From positions 17,852,001-17,916,000 of the forward strand of contig BSBM01000047.1 of NCBI GenBank assembly GCA_027924585.1: a stretch of 64,000 nucleotides of DNA, read 5' to 3'. The notes beneath the pieces were generated by a model, which worked only from the letters and a program-made list of their open reading frames with translations, was not told the origin of the DNA and searched no databases. Position 1 is the stretch's first letter; every line of letters starts with the position of its first letter. The translations under genes and the position numbers were made by a program. This stretch comes from Larix kaempferi (taxonomy: Eukaryota > Streptophyta > Pinopsida > Pinales > Pinaceae). Positions 10,782 through 22,185 of the stretch are shown piece after piece.

Positions 10782-13700
10782 TGTAATGTCCCAAAACTAG
10801 CGAAAATTTAAAATTTTTTTCATACCTGCAATAGTCATTAATTTACCGTAGACAACTTTACAAATTAAATCTAATATCATTAAATACATCCCTACTTGCA
10901 TGAAACAAATGTAATCCTAAGACTTTCGTTTTACATGGTCGCTTCTATGTGTGACTTTAGGATTTGCAGAAGCAATGTGGAATATAATATGATGGCATGT
11001 TTTAATTTTAATTGCAAATACTAGTGCAAGATAGAAATACACTCCTTACTGTCTTAAGAAATCATGTGATTAAATCTTGAATGTCTAATGTCACCTTCAG
11101 GTGATGAGCTCCTTTGATGTCGGTATGTTGTTCACGTGGTGGTACTATACTACTCCAAGGCAGGTAATTACATACTTCGGTAGGGTGTCGGGAGGTATGG
11201 GTGAATATGGTGGTTGTCAGACTTACTTAGCATAATGCTAATGCCATTCCATACTTCTGTGTTTGCAAGTATATTAAATCTGAGAGTACTATCTCTAAAG
11301 GGTTGGTTCCTATGTTACTATTGGTCCTATTTCACCAGGGTGAATGATAAGTTATTAAAAGATGGGTATCCCATTACCATGGGAGTTCACAACATGAATG
11401 TTTTCCCAATGTGAGGTTCATGACTAAAAGCTTATTGTAATATAAACAAATGTGGGTTGGGTCATAATTTTGCTATATACTTTGTACAAAAATCGAGCCC
11501 TTTGTAATTTAAAACAAGCGTGGTTGACTCCATGACTTCACTATAGACTTGCAAAAAGAATTGAACCTCCACTAGAGTGAGGCTTGTGTATCGTTTAATG
11601 CACTTTTAATGAGTATGGGGAACAGCTTGGCAAGAGGGTTTGGATATTGATTTGGGGTTTTCTGTGAGTTATCCCTGTATTCAACTTTTTCTTCGTTTCT
11701 GGCTCTGCACTTCGTTGTATGGTGATGGTGTGGTGTACTGACCCGAGCTCTGCTCGTGGTCAGCACACTTGGTAACTGTTGCTTTCGGCTATGGCGTAAG
11801 GCGTCCATGCTTCTTACAGTTGAGGAAATAATCTCTATCTGCAATTGACATTTTTATCTTCTTTGATTTGAAAACACATGTTTGAACTAACTGGTATTGT
11901 ATGTCACTTATGACAGATGATAAATGCTTTGGTATGGGAGCTGCGAAGATTCATGGTGTTGTAGGCATGGCTAGGGTAATGGTAAGTCTGGCTTACCCAC
12001 TCTTTCCCTATCTCCCACACCTCTGGTGTTCTATGTATGTGTTTGGCCTGGTTTTAGAATGAGGCTACCATAATCCCATGGCTTACTGATTCACCTTTGG
12101 GAGTCTATTAGTCGTCTACTAGCTAGGCCAAGGAATGGTGTTTCAATGTAAATTTAATAGTTGAATAAGTACTAGGACTATGATGTAAAGAACTATGTAG
12201 CAGCTGGATCTTAGTTGTTACTTGGCTCTGCGAATTCTTATAAAAATGTAATGCTATTTCATTTTGGATATGACTCCTGTACAGTTGTGCCTATAACAAT
12301 GTATGAGACAATACTGTGGGCTACGGCCATCCTGGGTAACTTATTTCTTTTAGCTTCTATGTAATGTGATGTGTGATTTGGTTGAAAGAACAGACTTAAA
12401 CGTTCTTCTCTGTATCCTTGTCTTGTAACGTAGTTAGAACTTGGGTATTGGTATCGTCTTTGTTTACTTCTTGCGTTTGCTAGTACCATGAGGCTTCTGG
12501 ATACTTAAATAAATGCTTCTGAAAATGTAGGAGATTAATATGGGGTTTTATGTACTTCTATTATGGTAACGCTGCTCTGGTTTGAATGGACAAATCTCAA
12601 TTTTATGTGTTGTCTGTGTTGAATGAATGGGGATTGTTTTGATGGGATATTTCTTTCGAAATGTTGGCCATACGTGAGTCCTGTAGGAGACCACTATGAG
12701 TTTTGATTTAAGGGAGTCCATGGGGTTCGATCCTCTGCCTCTGCCTTCAATGGCGTTTGTGTTTGTAACTTCCCTACATTTAAAATCGTTGTAGTTGTAC
12801 TGCACACTCAATGGTATTAAATTCTTGACTTGTAGAATACTAGGGGCCTGTGAATGGTAATGATAGCTAAGTGATGGGTGTTATTTTTATTGGGAAGTGG
12901 GTATGAATATGTAATTGTAAAAGCACAGTGTATGCGATCTCTGTTCTACCTATTGTCTTCGTTTCAATTATGGTATGTATGGTCTTGAAAAAGAAAGCTA
13001 AGATAGACCAGAAAAAATGGACAGCATATCACTCTTGAGTTTAGAATTGGAGTATATGGGAAATACTTACAAAATAATGTCTGCATTTTTGCTATAGTTT
13101 GTATAACTGGGCTTTCGAATGGTTTTACATGATGTTTAATGGTTTCTATTAAAGGTTTGATTTCGGTAGCTAAGTGATTTTGTTTCTAATTTAAAACAAG
13201 GGTTTAGTTAAGAGAAATTAAATACTATATATTTTGCTAAGTTAAAATCAACGATTCGCCTATTCTAATAGTTTAAGCAATACAAATGACTAGCAAAGAC
13301 TAGTTGGCTAGTCCTGCTGGGAATGCCATTCGATTCTGAGAAAACTTGATTTAAAAACTGATATTGAGGACATTGCTATTTTAACATTGCATTTATAAAA
13401 GAGATATAAATCATAGGAGGGTTTTATAAACAATTCATACCTGTTGATCCCTGTAGCTTGTCCTGTTGATGATGACCTGCTGCTCCTGGTAGCTTGTTCT
13501 TGTTGATACTGGCCTACACACTCAACCAACTAGTTAGGGAAACTACTGACTCTTAGCTGACCTGATAATTGATCTTGGATTGGATGACTTTGGGACTAAC
13601 ACGTTTCTCCCAACCATGATTCTACAACCGTTCCTGGTTCAGTAAGAATCCCCTCGAGTTGGTTCTGACATGCAAACTGAGAAGTAGAGGCCCTAGATGT

Positions 13701-14977
13701 GTAGCTGGTTCAGAAATTTATGGGAAGAGTTCACTTCGTGGAACAGAGAGTTCTTCTTGGAATAATAATACCAAAAGAAAAAGATCCCCCAAACTTTGGG
13801 GTCTGTCCTCCTTAAGTAGGACAAATCTTGAATTAGGACTATTGAAATTTATTGGTTTCTTTAAAATTATTTAAATTATAAAAATAATATTTGTTTACTT
13901 AACTGCTAGTTATTTTTTGGAACTAGGACTTCTCGCTTTGTTTGATTAAAGTGTTTTGATATTTAATCTTTGTATAATAATAATAATATAAAAATTACAA
14001 TCCTTTCTAAATATTAATAACTAATAATTAATAAGTGGGAGCCCACTTATGTATAAGTATACATGTAATAAATAACAATATTATGTATTGAAACTCCTAA
14101 ATAATAATAATTAGCTTTGTGGTCCTTAGCATTTTGTTTCACATGATGCTTCTTTTAATTGTTTTTAAGGAAAGGGTCAACTTCTTTGGACGGTTTTAGT
14201 AAGCTGGTAAAGGAACCTCTAGTCTTTCCCTTTGCATGTCAGATTCCCTCGTTTTAACATGGTAGTTCCCGGAATATTTGATGATAATAAGATTTATTTA
14301 ATCAAGTCAAATAGTTGTGATAAAACACATAGGTGCTATTCAAAGTCTTCCTGACTCAACACTTGAGATATAGTAACCCCGAGTGCTCTTCAGAGCCTTT
14401 TAACTCAACACTCTCACATGGGCATTATGCTAGTGCAATTCCAGAGTCTCCACTCAACACTAGAGCTAGAATGTGGTTGTGAGGCACATCTAGGATATTT
14501 AAGTGGCCTTGGATCCGGTAATCATTCCTTTCAAGATTGAAGTGCTACAGGGCTTATGCCCAACACTCAATGTACCTCGGGGCTTAAGCCCAGTACGTAA
14601 TAAGAGTCCTCTAGATACATCGGGGCTTACACCCAATATATAGGTCATTCGTGTGTTTCTGAGTCCACGCTCAACACACTACAAAATCAGCCATATGAAT
14701 CATGTTCTACATAGTATAATGCAACAAAAGAGGAAAGCTCAGTATATCATAATTTGTAACAAAATCTCATAATACAACATAGTTTATTCGTTTGGGCTTT
14801 CCTGCCCAGTATATATATCCAACAATGAAACAATCAGGGTCCATGCCCAATATATCAACTCATGAAAGCATAAATCAAAACATACTAATGTTATGCTAAA
14901 ATAATAAATCACATATGCTGGGGCCATGGCCTGATATAAACTCATAACATAGTTAGTCAAAAAGTTGGGATATTACA
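10782..14977 (-). repeat. 3' LTR of chromovirus I (complete, 4196 bp)
   Basis: On the - strand it begins TGTAATATCCCAAC and ends GGGACATTACA, with terminal inverted repeats TGTAAT/ATTACA, and follows a polypurine tract. Positions 10782-12168 match the 5' LTR at 19815-21196. A possible TATA (TTTTTATAAG on the - strand, near 12237-12245) would place transcription start near 12210. Open frames inside, such as 11214-11414 and 12259-12489, have no recognisable domain. Confidence 0.9.
14335..14960 (-). repeat. Cluster of short dyads in the first 650 bp of the family I LTR
   Basis: Inverted-repeat units occur every 30-60 bp. Examples: CTAGTG...CACTAG at 14424-14463, GGGCTTATGCCC at 14551, GTAC...GGGCTTAAGCCC.GTAC at 14573, GTGTGTT...AACACAC at 14651. 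Outer arms differ between units but still pair. The related LTR fragment at 38000-38690 has the same series. No coding function. Confidence 0.7.
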
Positions 14978-14990
14978 TCCCTCCCCGCTT
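14978..14990 (-). other. Polypurine tract of chromovirus I
   Basis: The - strand reads AAGCGGGGAGGGA directly before the TGTAATATCC terminus of the 3' LTR. Confidence 0.8.
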
Positions 14991-15013
14991 AGAACAACAC
15001 TGTCTCGGTGTTC

Positions 15014-15211
15014 CTAGGGACTAGGAATGAGCTCACGAAACAAGGTGGGGTATGCCTCCCTCATGGTAGCCTCATTCTCCCAAGTGGCCTCATCTCGTCC
15101 ATAGTGCCTCCATTGCACTTTTAGCTGAGTAATGGTCCTCCTCCTAAGCTGGACCTCTCTCTTGTCCAAAATGTGGAGTGGTTCTGGCGTTAACTCCCCT
15201 TTGGGCTCCAC
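15014..15211 (-). pseudogene. Integrase C-terminus with chromodomain, chromovirus I
   Basis: The frame reads through EPLHILDKREVQLRRRT, VQWRHYGRDEATWENE and AYPTLF, the hallmark end of a chromovirus integrase, where the chromodomain is thought to steer insertion to chromatin marks. It ends 36 bp before the polypurine tract, as expected. The preceding integrase DNA (15212-15881) is homologous but broken by stops and frameshifts. Confidence 0.85.
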
Positions 15212-15881
15212 CTGTAATAAGGACCAATCAATAACATGTTTAGTATCCTATACATATTTCTTTAATAAAGAAGCATGAAAAACATTATGATCTTTTATAT
15301 GTGCTGGTAGGGCTAACTCATATGCTACTAGACCCTTCTTTCCCAGTGTTTCAAAAGGTCCACAAAAACTTGGGGCTAGTTTACTGCAACGCCCAAGACT
15401 CAACGAGCTTTATTTTGCTTTTATCCTTAGGAAAACATGTTCCCCGATTTGGTAGTCTTTGTCATTTCTCTTCTTGTATGCGTAACTCTTTTGGCGGTCT
15501 TCTGCCTCTTTTAAATTCAGTTGCACCTTGGAGACTAGTTGTTCCAAGTCTTTTAGTAAATCTGGCCCCAGCATAAGTCTATCCACCGGGCTATCCCAGG
15601 CAACGGGGGTCCGACACTTTTGACCCTAGAGTACTTCGAAAGGACTCAATTTGGCTGAGGTTTGGTAACCATTGTTGTATGCAAACTCTGCGAGGTGTAA
15701 ATAGTTTTCCCACTTAGTGGGATTGTTCATGACACACATTCTCAGCATATCCTCTAGAATTTGGTTTATTCGTTCCGTCTATCCGTCGGTTTGGGGGTGG
15801 TATGCAGCACTAAACTACAGTCGTGTCTCTAACCTGGAGAACAGTGCTCTCAAGAAGTTGCTAGTGAACTTCGTGTCTTGG

Positions 15882-16349
15882 TTAGAGATAATTGCTTTTG
15901 GGTATTCTGTGTAACAGGAAAATATCCTTTAGGAAGATTTCCGCAATGTGAACTACCTGGTAGGTAGATCTTACTGGTATAAAATGTGTGGCTTTTGACA
16001 GCTTGTCTACTACTATGAAGATGGAGTTGTTTTGTTTCTTACTCTTAGGTAGGCCTGTAATGAAATCCATACTTATTACATCCCACTTCCATTCTGGAAT
16101 GGGTAACGATTGAAGTAGACCGGAGGGCTGTTGGTGTTCTCCTTTGACCAACTAGCATTCCTGACATTTCATGATGAACAATGCGATGTCAACTTTCAGT
16201 TTAGGCCAAAAGTAGTGTTTCTTTATGGCTGAAATCATCTTTTGATATCCGGGGTGTCCTAAATAGAGACTCCGATGGAATTTGGTGAGTATGTTAGGTC
16301 TAATGTCTCCTCCCTCAGGAACGTAAAGTCTCTCTTTTGACCACAACAA
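15882..16349 (-). pseudogene. Integrase zinc-binding and catalytic core, chromovirus I (broken)
   Basis: Upstream part (16349-16152) carries the HHCC zinc motif (HRSLYLGHPGYQ, then C-x2-C) and ends at an in-frame stop. The next part (16151-15882) continues with GEHQQPSGLLQSLPIPEWKW and DFITGLP, which holds the first catalytic Asp of the DD35E triad, and VVDKLSKATHFIPV. It stops before the second Asp. The rest of the core continues to the left in other frames. Confidence 0.85.
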
Positions 16350-17213
16350 TCCTGATTCATCTATCTTGTATTCTTTTTGTTGTTGAAAAATCCTATCTTC
16401 CTGGATCTTTTTAAGGATCTCAACATAGAATCAGTCGTTTTGGCATGCCATTCTAATTTTGTCGTGTAAGTCGGAGTCTGTTCGACTTTCAGTTACCTCA
16501 TATAACATATGAGCTCGTCGACTTAAGGTGTTGGCGATCTTGTTTTCTTTCCCATTGATGTGTTTCAGTTCAAAGTGATACTCACTAGGGAAGGATAACC
16601 ATCTAGCCTATGTAGCGTTCAGGTCTGGTTGATCGAACAGGTATTTTAGACTCATATTGTCCATCTTTAATAGAAATTTCTTACCCATGAGGTAATGCCT
16701 CCACATCTTTAGAGCGTGCATAATGGTGACCAGTTCGAGGGCATGAGTAGGATAGTTTTTCTCATGTTCTTTTAGATTCCTTGACTCGTAACAGATGGTG
16801 AAATCATCCTACATAAGGACTCCACTGAGTCCTTCCTTGCTTGCATCGGTGCAAACTACGAAGTCCCCATTGGGGTCGGCAATTCGTAGTATTGGTGCAC
16901 TAATCAAAAGTTGTTTTAACTTCTGAAAACTTTCCTCACACTTGTCTGTCCAGATGAACTTAGTGGTCTTCTTCTGTAACGCGGTTATGGGACAAGCGAT
17001 CCACGAGAAGTTCTCAATGAACTTTCGATAATATCCGGCTAATCCTAGGAATGATCGTATATCAAAAACACAAGTAGGTGTGGGCCATTCTTCGATAGCC
17101 TTGATCTTTTCAAGAACAACTGCTATTCCCTTCTGGGAAATGATATGTCCTAAGTACTGTATCTGAGGTCTATAGAAATCACACTTGCTAAATTTTGCAT
17201 ATAGATGATGTTC
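16350..17213 (-). pseudogene. RNase H and RT connection region, chromovirus I (degenerate)
   Basis: Translation across several frames gives recognisable scraps of the RT thumb and RNase H (for example an LVFLIYDHS-like segment and an HALKMWRHYL-type segment near 16700), in the right order between RT and integrase. Multiple stops leave no long frame. Confidence 0.6.
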
Positions 17214-17726
17214 TCACAATATCCATAGAACTATTCGGAGGTGTTCCTCATGTTCTTCTTCATTCTTGGAATAGATCAGGATATCGTTTATGAAGACTAG
17301 AACAAACTTGTCGAGGTACTTACTGATAACATTGTTCATCATGCACATGAAGTTAGCGGGTGCATTCGTCAGACCGAAAGGCATTACTACAAACTCGTAG
17401 TGGCCATATCGAGTGCGAAACGCAGTCTTACTGATGTCCTCGTCACAGATTCTCACCTGGTGATATCCGGATCGTAGGTTGATCTTCGAGGAGATATTTG
17501 CTCCTCCGACTTGGTCAAACAATTCATTGATCCTAGGGAGTGGATAACGGTTCTTCATGGTTAACTTGTTGAGTTGGCGGTAATCGATGCACATACGCAT
17601 TGTGTTGTCCTTCTTTTTAACAAAGAGAATTGGTGCTCCGTAGGGAGACACACTCGGTCGAATGTATCCCTTATCTATTAGTTCTTGTAACTGTATCTTG
17701 AGCTCTACCAACTCTGGTGTACTCAT
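17214..17726 (-). pseudogene. Reverse transcriptase, chromovirus I (catalytically dead)
   Basis: A 170-residue open segment holds the gypsy RT core: [18 protein letters not shown] (15-32), [11 protein letters not shown] (46-56), [11 protein letters not shown] (62-72), SGYHQVR (86-92), MPFGLTNAP (115-123) and the palm motif at 145-148. The first catalytic Asp is Asn83 ([10 protein letters not shown], normally KIDL) and the FxDD motif reads FIND with Asn147. Both are GAC-to-AAC changes. It ends at a stop just after RIVLWIL. Confidence 0.92.
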
Positions 17727-18750
17727 ACGGTACGGAGTCCTAGAGACGGGTACGGATTCGGGGGTTTGTTCGATGGAAAAGTCTAAGTCCCGTTTGGGTG
17801 GTAACCCTGGTATCTCCTCGGGAAATATGTCGATGAATTCTACTAGTATTGGAAAATCCTCGATATTTTGTGCTCTATCGGCTTCTACAGTTTGGAGGTG
17901 GATCGCGAATAGTTTACAACCCTTTTGTAAACATTTCTTTGCTTGTAATGCAGATTTCTGTCATACTGATACTTCCTTAGGTATACCTTGAATCGTTCTT
18001 TGGTTCCCTTGACTATCTGTGCATTAGATGGATTTGTTTAAACAATATACCAAGGCATGATGTCCTTCTAACCAATCCATGCCTATTATTATGTCATAAG
18101 ACCCTAACGGTAAGAGGTTTAAATCTACTCTAGTTGGGAATCCGTTTAAATCAATCTCACAGCCCTTAACTAGTTAGGAAACCTTCCGTTTGGTACTCGT
18201 AGCTAGTTGTACCAGCCATGGTACCTTGTGAGTTTCTCGGTTTAGTTTGCAAGTTTCTTCTATCCTAGGAGAGATGTAGCTTCGGCAAGCACCGGGGTAT
18301 ATTAGAACTAAAATGATAGTGTTAGATATCTTACCCTCAATTTCTACCATGGTAGCTTGATGATCTGCCTGTCGTCCATCAAGGGCGGCATAAATCCTCG
18401 GTGTTTTTTCCATGTCCTCCATGGTAGGTTCCGTTTGGATGTTGTGTAAAGTCCCATTTGTTTTGTTGGGACAGTCTCTGTAGCAATGTGGCCCCTGGCA
18501 TTTCCAGCAAGAAACAGTTGGTGGGACTGCCTTTGCCGCTTTGTTGAAGGCTAGCCTGTTGGCTGGTGGTGGGGGTGCATTTGGTCAAGCTTGGGGTCGG
18601 CTGAAACCTCTGTTGGGTGGGAAACTGTTGTTATGTTTCCAAAAAGGTGGGGGTCTAAAACCCAGTCTATGGTTGTCTTAGAAGGTCCTGAATCTGTCCC
18701 TATTTCTGTTGATGTTGTCATTCCTTGGTTTCTCGTGCTCATAGCACAAC
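17727..18750 (-). pseudogene. Protease and gag zinc-knuckle region, chromovirus I (broken)
   Basis: Scraps in the expected order: a gag tail and knuckle region (18742-18379) and a protease segment (18422-18174) with RQADHQATMVEIEGKIS, then LVLIYPGACRSYIS, in which the catalytic Asp of the D-x-G motif is Tyr. The GMDWLEGH-like stretch follows at about 18070, and the protease-RT linker with a PGLPPKRD-like stretch at about 17800. Frameshifts and stops separate all of these. Confidence 0.75.
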
Positions 18751-19631
18751 CTGGATTTATGTAGGGTTATGTCAAGGGTTTTGGGCATGTCGAATTCTAT
18801 CTTCTCTCTAACGTTTGGTGGCATCCCACCCAAGAACTACTGAATTTTCACCTTCTCGTCCTTAATATAAGGCACATAGTTCAGCAAGTCTAAGAACCGA
18901 TTTATGAAAGCTTCCATAGTCAGGGAGCCCATTTTCAACTCATGAAATTCTTTTATTTTCTTGTCAAAGAATCTTTGAGACATATACTTGTCCTGGAATA
19001 TTTTGCTGAAGGTATCCCAGCTTATGTCTCACAGCTCTTGTCCCTTAGTGTGTTTCAAGTCCCACCACCATCTGGCAGCTTTACCATTTAGGTTGTATAT
19101 GGCTAGTCGGGCTTGCATCTCACTCGAATAATTATGAACTTTAAAGTATTTATTCATTCTTAACAACCATTCTTCATCCTTTTCTCCTAAGTTAACTTCC
19201 CCGTCATAAGTTTGGGCTCTTATATTTCGGAACTCTCCTTGTAAGCTGTCATCACTCTTCCTCCTTCTCTTGCAAGGAGGTGGGGAGCCATTGTCATTGG
19301 AAGAGCTTTTACAGTCCTCTTCCAATGGTTCTGATTTATGTTCTTCTTGCTCTCCTATCCTGCAACTGGCTGCTTTCCTTGTGTTAAGAGTGTTTACGGA
19401 GAGAGTAGGCTGTTCATGGGGTTTTGCCCCTATTAAGTTTTGGAGTAAGGCTTCATTGATAGCCCGTTGTTCTCTTCTTTCTTGCATATTCTCATCCTTG
19501 AAACTTTGGAATTCAGCCTGTAGTTGCTTTATAGATTTCTCTAAATCTGAGTTGAGTTCCACCACAATTTCTTGTTCTCGTGGTGGGGAATTTAGATTTC
19601 CTTGTACACTGATGCCTTGTTCTGCATTCAT
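18751..19631 (-). pseudogene. Gag, chromovirus I
   Basis: The start codon at 19631 lies 170 bp inside the PBS. The first 200 residues are open: a Glu/Gln-rich N-terminus with likely coiled coil (residues 25-70), a basic KRRRKSDD patch, then the capsid-like gag signature LAIYNLNGKAARWWWDLK. A TGA at 19029 ends the frame; beyond it the same frame resumes with the capsid C-terminal half (MSQRFFDKKIKEFHELK) before another stop near 18840. Confidence 0.85.
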
Positions 19632-19800
19632 TTTTCTTATACTGCCTGTACCTGAAATTGATATAAGTATATGTTCATAGAAAATAATTTGTTAGTTAAT
19701 TCTTTCACATAAAATATAATACGATATTTTAAGCAAAGCTTTTTTGATTTGCAGCGATGTTTGGTAGTGATCCCAATAGGTCACTTAGTGTTTGTAACTT

Positions 19801-19812
19801 GCTCTGATACCA
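19801..19812 (-). other. Primer-binding site of chromovirus I
   Basis: The - strand reads TGGTATCAGAGC, the standard complement of initiator tRNA-Met used by plant gypsy elements, two bases inside the LTR end at 19815. Confidence 0.9.
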
Positions 19813-19814
19813 CT

Positions 19815-21196
19815 TGTAATGTACCAAAACTAGCGAAAATTAAAAAAAAAAATTGTACCTACAATAGTCATTAATTTACCGTAGATAGCTTTACAAATTA
19901 AATCTAATATCATTAAATACATCCCTACTTGCATGAAACAAATGTAATCCTAAGAATTTCGTTTTACATGGTCTCTTCTATGCGTGAGTGTAAGATTTGC
20001 GGAAGCGATGTGGAATATAATATGATGGCATGTTTTAATTTTAATTGCAAATACTAGTGCAAGATAGAAATACACTCCTTAGTGTCTTAAGAAATCATGT
20101 GATTAAATCTTGAATGTCTAATGTCACCTTCAGGTGATGAGCTCCTTTGATGTCGGTATGTTGTTCACGTGGTGGTACTATACTACTCCAAGATAGGTAA
20201 TTACATACCTTGGCAAGGTGCTAGGAGGTATGGGTGACTATAGTGGTTTCCAAACTTACTTAGCATAATGCTAACGCCATTCCATACTTCTATGTTTGCA
20301 GGTATATTCAATCTAAGAGTACTATCTCTAAAGGGTTGGTTCCTATGTTACTATTGGTCCTATTTCACCAGGGTGAATGATAAGTTATTAAAAGGTGGGT
20401 ATCCAATTACCATGGTAGTTCACAACATGAATGTTTTCCCAATGTGAGGTTCACGACTAAAACCTTATTGTAATATAAACAAATGTGGGTTGGGTCATAA
20501 TTTTGCTATATACTTTGTACAAAAATCGAGCCCTTTGTAATTTAAAACAAGGGTGGTTGACTCCATGACTTCACTATATACTTGCAAAAAGAATTGAACC
20601 TCCACTAGAGTGAGGCTCGTGTACCCTTTAATGCGCTTTTAATGAGTATGGGAACAACCTGGTAAGAGGGTTTGGATATTGATATGGGGTTTTATGTTAT
20701 CCCTGTATTCGGCTTGTTATTCGTTTCTGGCTCTACACTTCGTTGTATGGTGATGGTGTGGTGTACTGACCCGAGCTCTGCTCATGGTCTGCACACTTGG
20801 TAACTGTTGTTTTCGGCTATGGCGTAAGGCGGCCATACTTCTTACAGGTGAGGAAATAATCTCTATCTGCAATTGACATTTTTATCTTCTTCGATTTGAA
20901 AACAAATGTTTGAACTAACTTGTATTGTATGTCACTTATGACAGGTGATAAATGCTTTAGTATGGGAGCTGCGAAGATTCATGGTGTTGTAGGCGTGGCT
21001 AGGGTAATTGTAAGTTTGGCTTACCCACTCTTGCCCTATCTCCCGCACCTCTGGTGTTGTATGTATGCATTTGGCCTGGTTTTAGAATGAGGCTCCCGTA
21101 AGCCCATGGCTTACTGATTCACCTTGGGGAGTCTATTATTCGTCTACTAACTAGGCCAAGGAATGGTGTTTCAATGTAAATTTAATAGTTGAATAA
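19815..21196 (-). repeat. 5' LTR of chromovirus I, truncated to the PBS-proximal 1382 bp
   Basis: It matches 10782-12168 of the 3' LTR from the PBS side outwards, then identity stops abruptly after TTTAATAGTTGAATAA. The missing outer 2.8 kb would include the start of the LTR and any promoter. The break is about 40 nt downstream of the transcription start predicted from the 3' LTR. Confidence 0.9.
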
Positions 21197-22145
21197 TAAT
21201 GTTAATGGAATTGACATTTCTTGCCATACAACTTTCGGCTGCCATCGCCAATGGCAAGAGAGACAGTCACATGCATTACATAATAAATGATGATTTGCTT
21301 AAAAGGAAAATCTATTAAAAAATGCAAACGGATTGAGAGTAGTACAAATGTAAAAATCAACATGTCCCAAAACATTCACTCGAAGTTCGTACCTCGAAGT
21401 TTATATAAAAAAAAAAGTTCGTACCTCGAAGTTTATATAAAAAAAAAGTTCGTACCTCGAAGTTTATATCAAAAAACTTTATTCTTTTAGGTGCTGCTAG
21501 GTATTATTTTTCAACAGTTTCCATTAATTATGTCCATATAACAATTTGAAGTTTAAAGAGTTGTATTTTAATCTTAATAATTGGTAAATTCTTAAATACG
21601 TTTTGTGTAATTAAGCTCAGATAACAATTTGAAGTTCAAATGGTTGTATTTTAATCTTAATGATCAATAAACATTCATTACAAACTTGTACATGTCTAAA
21701 ATTATGGAATTGGTTTAATTTGAAATAAATATTTTAAAATTTTAAAATATTCGCTCCATAGCTGCAACTATTTTAAAATTTATATTTCTAACATAACTAG
21801 ACTATACAATTTCATATTGGGTTTATCCCATGGCCTCCATGAGGAGAGAATGGCATTCAGATATCATATTATTATGAATGTTCATCTGTTGTAACGGTGA
21901 CAAAACAAGAGCTATTACACATTTACTTTTATATATAGATTTTGAAATCAATCTTCACTTACTTTTATATATAGCTTTTGAAATCAATCTTCATTTGAGA
22001 TATATTTTAAATTAATTGGAATTGAACAAAGGTTTCTTCATAATTAATGAAATCAATCTTCATTTTATAGAAGCCATTACTCATTTAAATTTTATATATA
22101 TAATTTTTATTATTGTTTTAAATAATTGAGAATAGAATTCTAACA

Positions 22146-22185
<40 letters not shown>

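Larger units (their letters stand above)
10782..21196 (-). mobile_element. Chromovirus I: decayed Ty3/gypsy element with 4.2 kb LTR
   Basis: Order on the - strand, right to left: truncated 5' LTR (21196-19815), tRNA-iMet-type PBS (19812-19801), gag, protease, reverse transcriptase, integrase with chromodomain, polypurine tract, full 3' LTR (14977-10782). The chromodomain plus very long LTRs suggest the Tekay/Del lineage (inference). Many stops and frameshifts break gag-pol and both RT catalytic aspartates are changed, so it is dead. By eye the two LTR copies differ at about 15-18 of the first ~235 bp, so insertion is not recent. The base run before the left end is TGGAT; no partner can be tested because the right end is truncated. 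Confidence 0.9.

Noticed and set aside
15014-19631. Endogenous caulimovirus-like element
   Set aside because: RT and protease alone could suggest a pararetrovirus, but integrase, chromodomain, LTRs, PBS and polypurine tract are all present, and no movement protein motif is seen.
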